From Chitinophaga caeni (GTDB taxonomy: Bacteria; Bacteroidota; Bacteroidia; Chitinophagales; Chitinophagaceae): a stretch of 64,000 nucleotides of DNA. The stretch is taken from positions 2,179,001 through 2,243,000 of the forward strand of contig NZ_CP023777.1 of NCBI RefSeq assembly GCF_002557795.1, written 5' to 3'. The position numbers and the translations under genes were made by a program. The notes below the pieces were generated by a model that was not told where the DNA came from, did not search any database, and saw nothing but the letters and a program-made list of their open reading frames with translations. Shown here piece by piece: positions 1 through 8,084 of the stretch; positions within the stretch are counted from its first letter, which is position 1; every line of letters starts with the position of its first letter.

Positions 1-67
1 ACCGATCATTTTTGCGAGCTACGTGATTTTATCCCTGGTAATGCCTCCTAAAATCGAGGATGCTTAA
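1..67 (+). CDS. 3' end of an unidentified membrane protein gene (partial)
   Basis: The window opens inside a reading frame that ends with TAA at 65-67. About 21 residues are visible, rich in Ile, Leu, Val, Phe and Tyr, followed by a short polar tail ending in IEDA. This looks like the last transmembrane helix of a small membrane protein. The tail somewhat resembles the end of a PspC-type domain, but too little is present to assign a family. It lies 89 bp upstream of purS on the same strand. Confidence 0.5.
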   Translation, partial: PIIFASYVILSLVMPPKIEDA

Positions 68-131
68 GGGTTTATCCAATAATTTACCAGGTAAGTACCG
101 CTTGCCTCTTTCGAATTAGTATAAAAACACG

Positions 132-139
132 TAGGTTTG
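132..139 (+). promoter_or_regulatory. Bacteroidota -7 promoter box for purS
   Basis: TAGGTTTG matches the Bacteroidota -7 consensus TAnnTTTG and lies 17 nt before the purS ATG. The same ten bases (GTAGGTTTGC) also precede the O-methyltransferase gene at 29306. A TTG that could serve as the -33 element lies at 102-104, but the spacing is longer than usual. This is inferred from the consensus only. Confidence 0.5.
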
Positions 140-156
140 CGTCAAAATTTTAAAAG

Positions 157-402
157 ATGACTTTTACTGCACTAATTAATGTAATGCCGCTGAAAGAACT
201 ATTGGACCCTCAAGGTAAAGCAGTATTGAGCGGATTGAACAACCTCGGCATGAAAGGCGTGCACGATGTTAGGATTGGTAAACACATCAGCTTGCAAATC
301 GAAGCTGCCAGCAAGGAAGAAGCTTACTCTATCGCGGAAGCGGCCAGCCAAAAATTATTGGCGAACCAGGTGATGGAATATTTCGAAATCACGATTCAAT
401 AA
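157..402 (+). CDS. purS: Phosphoribosylformylglycinamidine synthase subunit PurS
   Basis: The product is an 81-residue protein of the PurS family, the small subunit of the three-part FGAM synthase (PurS-PurQ-PurL). The complex converts FGAR and glutamine to FGAM in the fourth step of purine synthesis in the cytoplasm. The length matches the family (about 80-85 residues). The pattern is typical: an N-terminal strand, then KELLDPQGKAV, GLNNLGMKGVHDVRIGKHI, and a C-terminal Ala/Glu-rich helix. PurS dimerises and bridges PurQ to PurL. No purQ or purL gene is next to it here; the neighbour is rsmI. A -7 box lies just upstream. Confident from sequence pattern. Confidence 0.93.
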   Translation: MTFTALINVMPLKELLDPQGKAVLSGLNNLGMKGVHDVRIGKHISLQIEAASKEEAYSIAEAASQKLLANQVMEYFEITIQ

Positions 403-449
403 GGATCAGCGCATGCTTTTTTAGCATGTACGGCTGGTTTACTTTTATA

Positions 450-495
450 AAACGCTGTAGTTTATTTTGCTGCCTGCAAGTAAATTACAGCGTTT
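450..495 (+). terminator. Hairpin after purS, possible terminator or attenuator
   Basis: AAACGCTGTA (450-459) is the exact reverse complement of TACAGCGTTT (486-495), with a further partial TTTA/TAAA extension inside the loop. The hairpin lies 47 nt after the purS stop and 21 nt before rsmI. The downstream sequence is only moderately T-rich, so it could be a weak terminator or an RNA structure in the rsmI leader. Confidence 0.45.
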
Positions 496-516
496 CAAAC
501 TTTATAATGTAGCATT

Positions 517-1236
517 ATGTCGCAGTTGTACCTCGTTCCTTCTCCCATTGGCAACCTTTCCGATATTACTTACCGCGCGGTAAAAATATTGGAAGAGGCA
601 GACCTGATCTTGGCGGAGGATACCCGTACTTCCGGTGTATTGCTCAGGCATTATAATATTAATAAACCCGTTACACCATATCACCAGCATAACGAACACA
701 AGGTTTTACAACACCTCGTATCTCAAATTGAATCCGGTAAAACGATGGCCTTGCTTACGGATGCCGGTACGCCCGGGGTGTCCGATCCCGGTTTTTTACT
801 GGTGAGAGCTTGTATTCAAGCCGGTATCAAGGTGGAATGTTTGCCGGGGGCAACGGCCTTTGTCCCGGCCTTGGTGAATAGCGGCCTCCCGATGAACCGC
901 TTTGCCTTCGAAGGTTTCCTCCCGCTAAAGAAGGGGAGACATACCTTGTTGACCCAGCTCGCTGAAGACGAAAGAAGCCTCGTTTTTTACGAATCCCCGA
1001 TGCGCCTCGTTAAAACATTATCCGATTTTATCAATTACTTTGGTGCCGGCCGCAATTGTTGCGTAAGCCGGGAACTCACCAAGATGTTCGAAGAAAATAA
1101 ACGCGGCACTTTGCAAGAAGTGCATGACTATTTTGCCGCCAAAACGGTAAAAGGGGAAATCGTGATCGTCCTGGAAGGATTCGATCCCAAGTCCAAGAAA
1201 AAAAGCCGCTACCAAGATGATGACGGTGGCGAATAA
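517..1236 (+). CDS. rsmI: 16S rRNA (cytidine(1402)-2'-O)-methyltransferase RsmI
   Basis: This 239-residue protein belongs to the tetrapyrrole-methylase-fold family of RsmI. The enzyme uses SAM to 2'-O-methylate C1402 in the decoding centre of 16S rRNA. Family signatures are visible: LYLVPSPIGNLSDIT at the N terminus, AEDTRTSGVLL, LLTDAGTPGVSDPG, and ECLPGATAFVPALVNSGLP followed by FEGFLP. These form the SAM and substrate pocket. The length is slightly short of the E. coli protein, which has a C-terminal extension; here the end is a short Lys/Asp-rich tail. It is probably transcribed with or after purS. Two other rRNA methyltransferases and rsmG lie elsewhere in the window. Confidence 0.95.
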   Translation: MSQLYLVPSPIGNLSDITYRAVKILEEADLILAEDTRTSGVLLRHYNINKPVTPYHQHNEHKVLQHLVSQIESGKTMALLTDAGTPGVSDPGFLLVRACIQAGIKVECLPGATAFVPALVNSGLPMNRFAFEGFLPLKKGRHTLLTQLAEDERSLVFYESPMRLVKTLSDFINYFGAGRNCCVSRELTKMFEENKRGTLQEVHDYFAAKTVKGEIVIVLEGFDPKSKKKSRYQDDDGGE

Positions 1237-1395
1237 CGGCATTTATCCACTATGATCCGCTTGCTGTGTATAATTAATCCCACTGCAATACTTTCTCATT
1301 AAGCGAAAAAATGTATCTTTAAAATACTTGCTAATACCATGTAATGAGTCCCGCACGGAGGTAATTTCTTTTATCAACTCGAAATTCATGGCATC

Positions 1396-1920
1396 ATGAC
1401 CACACTTTGCAACCGCTTATTGTCAATTGTTGAAAATTTTGAGCTCGATAGTTGGGCTGAATTGTCACAATCGCTCAGTTTGTCTGAATTTTTATATTGC
1501 TTCGATGAAGACAACCAGGAGCCTGTTGATAAATTGCTGGGAACCAACTTGGTTCATTATGAAATGAAATCCTTCGAATTACCCGTTTCCCATAACCCGA
1601 TGTCTATTTTTTACAGGGACGAGCATTGGATGAAGATCGAGTTGAAATGTTACCAGGAGTTATATGTAGAAGACATTGTTCCTAACCATTGGCCATCCCC
1701 GGAGTCTATCTTGGAGTTTAATATGGAAGAAGGACAGGTAGGGGAATCCGTTGACATATATCCCGGTAAAGGCATCGGTCTCAGCATAGAAGCCTGCACG
1801 GGAAAAATATTAGCCATCGATTTTTTTCAACCGACAACTACGAATAATTATCTCGTATTCATGAAAGAAGAAGCCACCAACGGGGCCGATTCCGACCTCG
1901 AAATGCAAGAAATTGAATAA
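1396..1920 (+). CDS. Hypothetical protein, acidic, 174 residues
   Basis: I do not recognise this protein. It is soluble, with no signal peptide or membrane segment, and acidic, with many Glu/Asp and a C-terminal run of acidic residues (DSDLEMQEIE). The middle holds aromatic-rich strands (HNPMSIFYRDEHWMKIELKCYQ), and a later segment reads DIYPGKGIGLSIEACTGKILAIDFF, which looks like beta structure. The ATG at 1396 was chosen because the upstream ATG at 1388 is out of frame. It stands alone between rsmI and the M1 peptidase, with a hairpin downstream. Codon use resembles the neighbours, so there is no sign of recent transfer. Confidence 0.7.
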   Translation: MTTLCNRLLSIVENFELDSWAELSQSLSLSEFLYCFDEDNQEPVDKLLGTNLVHYEMKSFELPVSHNPMSIFYRDEHWMKIELKCYQELYVEDIVPNHWPSPESILEFNMEEGQVGESVDIYPGKGIGLSIEACTGKILAIDFFQPTTTNNYLVFMKEEATNGADSDLEMQEIE

Positions 1921-1952
1921 ATAACCCGGTTTCAACCTTATTTTAACCCATT

Positions 1953-1980
1953 CTTGTAAGATTCAAGCCTGGCTTACAAG
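1953..1980 (+). terminator. Inverted repeat after the 174-residue gene, possible terminator
   Basis: CTTGTAAG (1953-1960) and CTTACAAG (1973-1980) are perfect inverted repeats with a 12-nt spacer, 33 nt after the stop at 1920. The sequence that follows is T-rich (GTAATTTGTATTTT). It could terminate the upstream gene. It also lies 43 nt before the M1 peptidase ATG, so a regulatory role is possible. Confidence 0.4.
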
Positions 1981-2022
1981 GTAATTTGTATTTTAGCAGC
2001 CAAACTTTAGGAAATAGGTATC

Positions 2023-3900
2023 ATGACAAAATCTTTATTAACCGGCTTATTGATAGTGGCGCTTTGTCCTGCTACATGGGCCCAATCTGATCGATGGCAA
2101 CAAAGGGTGAAGTATGATATGGATATCAAAATGGATGTAAGTACCCATCGCTTTACCGGTAAACAAAAATTGGAATACACGAACAATTCCCCGGACACTT
2201 TGAAAAGGGTGTACTACCACTTGTATTGGAACGCATTTCAGCCTAATAGCATGATGGATACCCGTAGCCGTGAACTGGGCAAAATCGTTGTCGGTAAAGA
2301 TCGGGAAGGAAATAATCGCTACGATTGGGATGGCAGGGTGATGGATCGTATTTCCAAACTGTCGCCTTCAGAAACCGGTTATCAAAAAGTTTTGTCATTG
2401 AAATTGAATGGCAAAAGCCAAAAATTCACGACAGATGAAACCGTTTTAATCGTTGATCTGTCGCAACCGGTATTGCCGCATAGCACCGTAACTTTCGATA
2501 TGGATTTTGAAGCGCAAGTGCCGGTTCAAATCCGGAGAAGTGGCAGGGATAATAAAGAAGGCGTTGATTATTCGATGGCGCAATGGTATCCTAAAATGGC
2601 AGAGTATGATTACGAGGGCTGGCACCCCGATCCTTACATCGCGCGTGAATTTTACGGCGTATGGGGAGATTACGATGTAAAGATATCTATCGACCAAAAA
2701 TATGTATTGGCAGCAACCGGTTACTTGCAAAACCCGCAAGAAATTGGATATGGATATGAGAAAGCCGGTTCAAGCGTGAAACGCCCGCGGGGCAAAGAAA
2801 TGACTTGGCATTTCGTGGCGCCTAACGTGCACGATTTCGTTTGGGCCGCGGATCCTGAATACAAGCACATTACCCGGGAGATCGACGGTTTTACAGCGCA
2901 TTTCTTTTATATCGAGAACGATAAGACAAAAGATACTTGGCCACACTTGCCCGGGAAAATGGCGGAAGCATACGCTTATGCAAAAGCGCATTTCGGACCT
3001 TATCCTTACAAGCAATATTCCTTCATTCAAGGTGGCGATGGCGGTATGGAATACCCGATGGCAACATTGATCCTAGGCAATGGCACCATGGCAGGTTTAT
3101 ACGGCGTAGCCGTTCATGAATGGATGCACAGTTGGTACCAAGGCATGTTGGCAACAAACGAAAGCCTGTATCCTTGGATGGATGAGGGTTTTACAACTTT
3201 TGCAGAAGATAATATTATCTATAACACGACACCTTCATTGAAAGGTAAATGGCCTTTACAAAATAGTTATAGAAGCTATTTCTATTTAACCGGCAACGGT
3301 TTGGAAGAGCCGATGAGTACGCATAGCGATCATTATAATACCAATATGGGCTACAGCATTACTGCTTATAGCAAAGGTGCCGTATTCATGGAGCAATTAG
3401 GTTACATCATCGGTGCGGCTAACAGGGATCAAGGTTTGTTGAATTATTATTGGGAATGGCGCTTTAAGCATCCGAATGTGAATGATTTTATCCGCGTGAT
3501 GGAAAAACAAAGCGGCATCCAGTTGGATTGGTATAAACTTTATTTCGTTTATTCTACCAAGCATATTGATTACGGTATTCAAAGCGTAGAAGAAAGAAAT
3601 GGTAAAACCGTGGTAACCTTGGCCCGCGTTGGGAAAATGCCGATGCCGATTGACCTGGTATTGACTACGAAAGACGGCAAGAAAATTATGCACTATATTC
3701 CACTTGGTTTAATGTTTAATAACAAGCCTAATGAAGATCCAAGTATGACGAGGGTGGAACATGCAAACTGGAAATGGACTTCCCCAACCTACGAATGTGT
3801 CATTGATATGCCAAAGAATGAAATTCAATCGCTGGAAATAGACCCGAGCCAGAGAATGGCGGATGTGGACAGGGAGAATAATGTTTATAATGTAGATTGA
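2023..3900 (+). CDS. Secreted M1 family zinc metallopeptidase
   Basis: The 625-residue protein has an N-terminal signal peptide (hydrophobic residues 5-16, cleavage near AWAQ-S). It carries the gluzincin zinc motif HEXXH-X18-E: HEWMH at residues 365-369 and Glu388 in WMDEGF. The M1 substrate motif usually written GxMEN reads GGMEY at 340-344, so the Asn is replaced by Tyr. The N-terminal part (about 30-230) is beta-rich, like the M1 saddle domain. The enzyme probably trims oligopeptides in the periplasm or at the cell surface. There is no T9SS C-terminal domain. It stands alone and has its own terminator downstream. The family is certain; the exact substrate is not known. Confidence 0.9.
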   Translation: MTKSLLTGLLIVALCPATWAQSDRWQQRVKYDMDIKMDVSTHRFTGKQKLEYTNNSPDTLKRVYYHLYWNAFQPNSMMDTRSRELGKIVVGKDREGNNRYDWDGRVMDRISKLSPSETGYQKVLSLKLNGKSQKFTTDETVLIVDLSQPVLPHSTVTFDMDFEAQVPVQIRRSGRDNKEGVDYSMAQWYPKMAEYDYEGWHPDPYIAREFYGVWGDYDVKISIDQKYVLAATGYLQNPQEIGYGYEKAGSSVKRPRGKEMTWHFVAPNVHDFVWAADPEYKHITREIDGFTAHFFYIENDKTKDTWPHLPGKMAEAYAYAKAHFGPYPYKQYSFIQGGDGGMEYPMATLILGNGTMAGLYGVAVHEWMHSWYQGMLATNESLYPWMDEGFTTFAEDNIIYNTTPSLKGKWPLQNSYRSYFYLTGNGLEEPMSTHSDHYNTNMGYSITAYSKGAVFMEQLGYIIGAANRDQGLLNYYWEWRFKHPNVNDFIRVMEKQSGIQLDWYKLYFVYSTKHIDYGIQSVEERNGKTVVTLARVGKMPMPIDLVLTTKDGKKIMHYIPLGLMFNNKPNEDPSMTRVEHANWKWTSPTYECVIDMPKNEIQSLEIDPSQRMADVDRENNVYNVD

Positions 3901-3924
3901 TGATCATTGAAAAAGTTTATAATG

Positions 3925-3961
3925 AAACCCGGCGCTTGCTAGTGCCGGGTTTCGTATTTTT
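3925..3961 (+). terminator. Rho-independent terminator of the M1 peptidase gene
   Basis: AAACCCGGC (3925-3933) pairs perfectly with GCCGGGTTT (3944-3952) across a 10-nt loop, followed by CGTATTTTTAATT. It begins 25 nt after the M1 stop codon. Confidence 0.8.
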
Positions 3962-4186
3962 AATTAAGGTGTAGCTATCACTTTGTCCCGGTAATTTTAT
4001 ATTTTAGCGCAGACTAGTAAGTGCAATCGCAAGTATCAAAATGATTTTCAACGATCCGAATGTTAATACCCAGTTGTTAACTATACCTATGCCTTGATAA
4101 TTGCGAAAAAATCCCTTGCGTTTTATGTATTTAATGAACCGGGAAATTAAATTTTCCTCATTTGATAACTTTTAAATAACCGTACT

Positions 4187-5041
4187 ATGAAAATTTCACT
4201 GAACCTTCAAAAAGTTCTGCCAGGCTCTATTGTATGTCTTCTTTTGTTAACTGTAATATCTTCTTGCTCAAAGTCTGATGATAACGGGCCGGGAAGCGGT
4301 GAAAGTGAATTTAAGATTGATAATATCCATTTATTGACACATTGTGTAAATGAAGAAGGGATTACGATCGATTCTTTTATTTACGATGATAATAACAGGA
4401 TTTTATACCATGAGGTATATAATACCTTGAATGGTGATATGTTAAGTTCTATAGAATATTTATACGATAATAACGGACGTCTTGAAAAGGCTAATTTTTT
4501 GAATGCCAATCATGAAGTAGCACATTGGGCAGAATACACTTACCCTGATGAACATACTTTAATCTATTCCCCGGAACCATTCTTTAATTTCATTACCAAG
4601 GTAGAGTGGTCCGGGGATGGGAATACTTGGATGATTTCTCAAAAGCATAAGGATAGCGTGAATTATTTGGCGGCAACAACTTACCATTTTGAATCAGGGA
4701 ACCTGGTGGCAGTGGAGCATCAAAATCATTATGACTCAACCATAACGTTTACCTATGATGAAAAGACAACCAACCCTTATTATCTTATACGGAAAAAATG
4801 TCCATGGTTCATGATTTTAGAACCTAATGTACAGGAATCATTGATGCTTAAAAGGATCAGTGTAAATAATATAATATCAGCGGATTTCCCTAACGAAAAT
4901 ATTGTATATAACTATAAGTACGAGGTAACCAATCACTTCGAAGAACATGAAACGGTACCTTCTTCGATTGATTATAAAAACGTAAATAATAGTTCCACTC
5001 CCGTAATAGGCCCAAGGATGTATTACATGGAAATAGAATAA
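4187..5041 (+). CDS. Lipoprotein with YD-repeat-like segments
   Basis: The 284-residue protein has a lipoprotein signal peptide with Cys27 in the lipobox (VISSC), followed by SKSDD. Acidic residues just after the lipidated Cys resemble the surface-export signal known in some Bacteroidota lipoproteins. The mature part has segments such as FIYDDNNRILYH and YLYDNNGRLEKA, typical of single YD/RHS-like beta repeats, and FTYDEKTT further on. This is common in Bacteroidota 'DUF4595-like' surface lipoproteins, but I cannot fix the subfamily. The gene is visibly more AT-rich than the flanking housekeeping genes and is convergent with the matrixin gene across a strong hairpin. Function unknown. Confidence 0.75.
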   Translation: MKISLNLQKVLPGSIVCLLLLTVISSCSKSDDNGPGSGESEFKIDNIHLLTHCVNEEGITIDSFIYDDNNRILYHEVYNTLNGDMLSSIEYLYDNNGRLEKANFLNANHEVAHWAEYTYPDEHTLIYSPEPFFNFITKVEWSGDGNTWMISQKHKDSVNYLAATTYHFESGNLVAVEHQNHYDSTITFTYDEKTTNPYYLIRKKCPWFMILEPNVQESLMLKRISVNNIISADFPNENIVYNYKYEVTNHFEEHETVPSSIDYKNVNNSSTPVIGPRMYYMEIE

Positions 5042-5245
5042 TTATATTAGTAAAAGTGTTATTAAAATATATGAGATACTTCTTCACTCGTTAAGGAATT
5101 GAATATTCAGATTGGAATGGGCTTCGCTAGCATGCGAATGTATAATAGATATAGCAAAAAGTGGAATTCAATTCTGGCAAATTGATTCTAGTTAAAGGAT
5201 GGTATATGTAAATCTGTAAGATGCTATAAATATGAATTGGTTGGG

Positions 5246-5295
5246 GAAATAAACAGCATTAAATACTGAAATAAGGATTTAATGCTGTTTATTTC
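5246..5295. terminator. Bidirectional terminator, 19-bp perfect stem
   Basis: The arms at 5246-5264 and 5277-5295 are exact reverse complements over 19 bp with a 12-nt loop. The core is AAACAGCATTAAAT. It lies between two convergent genes (lipoprotein on plus, metalloprotease on minus, whose stop is at 5313), so it probably stops transcription from both sides. Confidence 0.75.
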
Positions 5296-5312
5296 AACCT
5301 TTAATTCAATAT

Positions 5313-6743
5313 TTAGTATTTTCTGATTACTATAGTTTTCGAAGTGATAAGCTTACCTTTTTTGAGAGATAAAATATAAATACCTGATTTAATATTTTTA
5401 AGATCCAGAGTATAACTTTTTTGACCTGAGTTTAGATTCCATTTATTTGAGATATTTCCGGTATTCATTTCTATTAAGGAGACCTCTATGTTTGATACTT
5501 TGGCTCTGCTTGATTCTTTGCTTTCGGAATCAATCTGAATAAGGATTTGACTAGTTGCCGGATTAGGGAAAGTGCTAATTTTAGCCCAACCACTGAAACA
5601 AGTTTCTTCAACAGTTATGGTTTTTATAGCTTCATTCATACTTGTTCCACATGCATTCTGTGGCCTCATGAATATCTCATAAGTACCTGCGCTGGCGGGT
5701 AAGAATGTATAATCATAACTAGGAGAAGGCGCTAATGTTTCTCCTGTTTGCCCTATGAGACGATATCCCCATTGAAAATCAGATGTGCTTTCCCCCGAAA
5801 TATAGTTTGGTCTAAACACGTGTATTGACCAAAGGTCATAACAAGTAGGTTCAGGTGTAGAAAAATATTTAATGGAATACGCACCATTTATAGTTCCAAT
5901 ATATACATCCTTTGATTCTGTGACAATATCGCCAGTAGGAAGGGTTATTTGAGCACTAATAGTAGTTTGACCACTCGAAGAACCATTCCATGTAAGAATC
6001 GATGATTGGCAATTACTACAACTTATGGTTGCTGCTCCTGTTAGTGAACTTGTCCATTCTATTGTTGCTCCGGTTGGTAAATTTCTTATGTTAAACTCTC
6101 CTCCCGAACATGTGTAATTATTAGAAATTACAGCAGATTTAGATTCGTAAATGCTTCTAATACCTGAAATATCATCCGATCCTAGGTATCTGTGTGAACC
6201 GTAATAAGTATGATACATTAAAGCGTCAGTGTCATTGCTATGTGCTAACCCAATTGCATGCCCTATTTCATGAGCAGCAACAGTTACAAGATCAATAGGT
6301 TGTGAGCTCGTACCTAATCTTTCTGAGTTTGTCCAAGTTTCGTCATCATCAAAATGTATATCTCCTGCTAATGATCCACCTAACGGGGGGGGATAAAAGG
6401 CATGCGCAAGGATAGGATTAGATCCGTCGAATGGGTAGCCATCGCCATGATCTAAAACTGCCCAAGATATTTGAATATCCCCACCAGATGAAACTTCTGT
6501 AAAATTTAAATTCGTATAGTCTTGCCAAATTTTAAAGGCTTCCCTGATGGCATCTTTTTCATTGTCTCCGGCTATGTCGCTAGTTCCATTCATAAAATTG
6601 AAGCTAATATTAGTTTTATTCCAATCGCCATTGACTGCAAAGGAAGAACTAGTGTTAATAGGGCCATCATCGTATTTTACTTGGCCTATTAGATTGCCTG
6701 AAATAAAAATGAATGAGAGAAAAATCACGTAAATTTTTTTCAT
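5313..6743 (-). CDS. Matrixin-like (M10) metalloprotease with T9SS type A sorting domain
   Basis: The 476-residue secreted protease has a signal peptide (residues 1-20, ending ISGNLIG). The catalytic domain spans about 25-200. It has the metzincin zinc site HEIGHAIGLAH (His158, His162, His168, Glu159) and a Met-turn ALMY at Met176. The structural zinc/calcium motifs of matrix metalloproteases are also present (HGDGYPFDG, AHAFYPP, GDIHFDDDETW). A PKD/Ig-like region follows (about 205-285). The end (about 390-476) is a T9SS type A domain with FPNPATS and a final KTIVIRKY, so the protein should be surface-displayed or released. No cysteine-switch prodomain is visible. The gene is AT-rich, lies in an AT-rich patch, and contains a C8 homopolymer in the catalytic domain. 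Confidence 0.9.
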   Translation of the reverse strand: MKKIYVIFLSFIFISGNLIGQVKYDDGPINTSSSFAVNGDWNKTNISFNFMNGTSDIAGDNEKDAIREAFKIWQDYTNLNFTEVSSGGDIQISWAVLDHGDGYPFDGSNPILAHAFYPPPLGGSLAGDIHFDDDETWTNSERLGTSSQPIDLVTVAAHEIGHAIGLAHSNDTDALMYHTYYGSHRYLGSDDISGIRSIYESKSAVISNNYTCSGGEFNIRNLPTGATIEWTSSLTGAATISCSNCQSSILTWNGSSSGQTTISAQITLPTGDIVTESKDVYIGTINGAYSIKYFSTPEPTCYDLWSIHVFRPNYISGESTSDFQWGYRLIGQTGETLAPSPSYDYTFLPASAGTYEIFMRPQNACGTSMNEAIKTITVEETCFSGWAKISTFPNPATSQILIQIDSESKESSRAKVSNIEVSLIEMNTGNISNKWNLNSGQKSYTLDLKNIKSGIYILSLKKGKLITSKTIVIRKY

Positions 6744-7119
6744 AATAAGGGTTTTACTACGGATTAACTTAATTAAATAGACTTGGGATTTGGGTTAAAT
6801 ATATGTAATTATATATAATATGAATATAATAAAATATATTCGATAAATATCTTTTTAATAATGAAAAATTTTTATTTCACGCTAAATTCAGCAAGAATAA
6901 TATTAGGAGAACTTGTATTTTGAACCCCTTTCTTAACTTTCTAGTAAATTTTTAAGAAGTGATATTGAATATATATTGACCTACCCACGTTTTAATCACT
7001 ACTAGTGAATAGGAAACTTAGCATGGATAAAGCTGATTAAAGAAAGTGTATTTGAAATTCCTTTGACTGGATGTGGGTTCTAGTCATAAGTTAACTTCTG
7101 GTTTAGTGCAAAGGAATCT
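6744..7119. other. AT-rich intergenic stretch, no gene seen
   Basis: These 376 bases upstream of the matrixin-like gene and downstream of the DinB-type gene contain long A/T runs (for example around 6800-6870). They contain no reading frame with protein-like character and no clear -7 box on the minus strand. The composition matches the adjoining accessory genes more than the flanking core genes. It may hold the matrixin promoter. Confidence 0.5.
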
Positions 7120-7680
7120 CTACTGGAAGATCCGCTCCAATTGATCACTCCAGCTTTGATTCAACTGATCGCGCTGTTTCAATGATTGCAGATGGTGCTG
7201 GGTGTGGTAAATAGTGAAGTACATCACTTCGCGGATCGTGATTTTGCCCATCAACGGATGCGGCAACAAATATTTATCCAGATCATCTTCATGCCATTGC
7301 CTCAATAATTGCAATAAACGGTCTTTTTGCTGGATAAACTGTTTCAACAAGGCTTCCCTTTGATACCCTTCGACGATAGCTGGCATATACATTTTCGTTG
7401 CATGGCCACCTGCTGAAAGTACCTGTTGATATTCAGTGACGATTTCGTCATAGGTCATCGTCGGTCTCTTGGGGGCTCCCCAAAAGCGCAATAACATCCT
7501 GGGTAAAGCTAATGCCGAGTTAACTGGTTTGGTGCTTTTGATGAGATGATCTAATTGTTGCCCTGCCGACCACTTGCCTTCCGGGGAAACCGTAAAACGA
7601 TGCACAGACAAATTTTGGATATAGTCTGCGAAAGCATCGAATTGTAGGATGAGCTGTTCGTGAATAATGGCTTTTTTCAT
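7120..7680 (-). CDS. DinB-like superfamily protein
   Basis: The 186-residue soluble protein has the four-helix pattern of the DinB/YfiT-like superfamily. Likely metal-binding histidines are in QQLDHLIKS (first helix bundle) and in the C-terminal FTIYHTQHHLQSL. This superfamily includes metal-dependent thiol S-transferases (bacillithiol or mycothiol users) and many proteins of unknown role. The fit is best to the small group with DinB_2-type helices. The gene lies 149 bp downstream of the metal-type sigma operon on the same strand, so it may be a separate unit. The actual substrate cannot be deduced. Confidence 0.8.
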   Translation of the reverse strand: MKKAIIHEQLILQFDAFADYIQNLSVHRFTVSPEGKWSAGQQLDHLIKSTKPVNSALALPRMLLRFWGAPKRPTMTYDEIVTEYQQVLSAGGHATKMYMPAIVEGYQREALLKQFIQQKDRLLQLLRQWHEDDLDKYLLPHPLMGKITIREVMYFTIYHTQHHLQSLKQRDQLNQSWSDQLERIFQ

Positions 7681-7829
7681 GGTTTGCAGATTTTCATAGT
7701 AACCAATAAAGATATAGGTAAATAGTTAGCATTTGCCTTTATAATTCCAATGTCGGGCTGGTTTAGGCTAAATTAATCTTTTTTTCATATGAATGGTGAT
7801 GACCGCGGTAGAATGACGAATAAATGGCA

Positions 7830-8039
7830 TTATTCGAGTACATCGCAATCGTAACCAATATCCCTAACGAAATGAATTACAGTCGATTCGGGAACTTTTA
7901 AGTCCACGATTCTTAACACGCGGTCACAATCCTCGATATCAACATTGCAAGCAGTTATTTCGAAACTATTCTGAATAGCATCCAGCACGGTAGACTTCGC
8001 CTCGGGAGTGGCGATATTAGTTTTGAATATGCCAATCAT
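7830..8039 (-). CDS. Small HMA-like (ferredoxin-fold) protein
   Basis: The 69-residue protein shows the beta-alpha-beta-beta-alpha-beta pattern of heavy-metal-associated domains. It has an N-terminal strand IGIFKTNI, a helix EAKSTVLDAIQ, a strand pair, and the C-terminal helix and strand TVIHFVRDIGYDCDVLE. The classical CxxC metal loop is absent; instead there are Cys31, Cys38 and Cys65. It is therefore either a degenerate chaperone fold or a metal binder with another geometry. It is the third gene of a minus-strand run (sigma factor, membrane protein, this gene) with a 45-bp gap, and is probably co-transcribed. Confidence 0.7.
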   Translation of the reverse strand: MIGIFKTNIATPEAKSTVLDAIQNSFEITACNVDIEDCDRVLRIVDLKVPESTVIHFVRDIGYDCDVLE

Positions 8040-8084
8040 AGTGGGTAGGTTTTAGTAATGTGGTAAATTTTGAAAATGATACTG

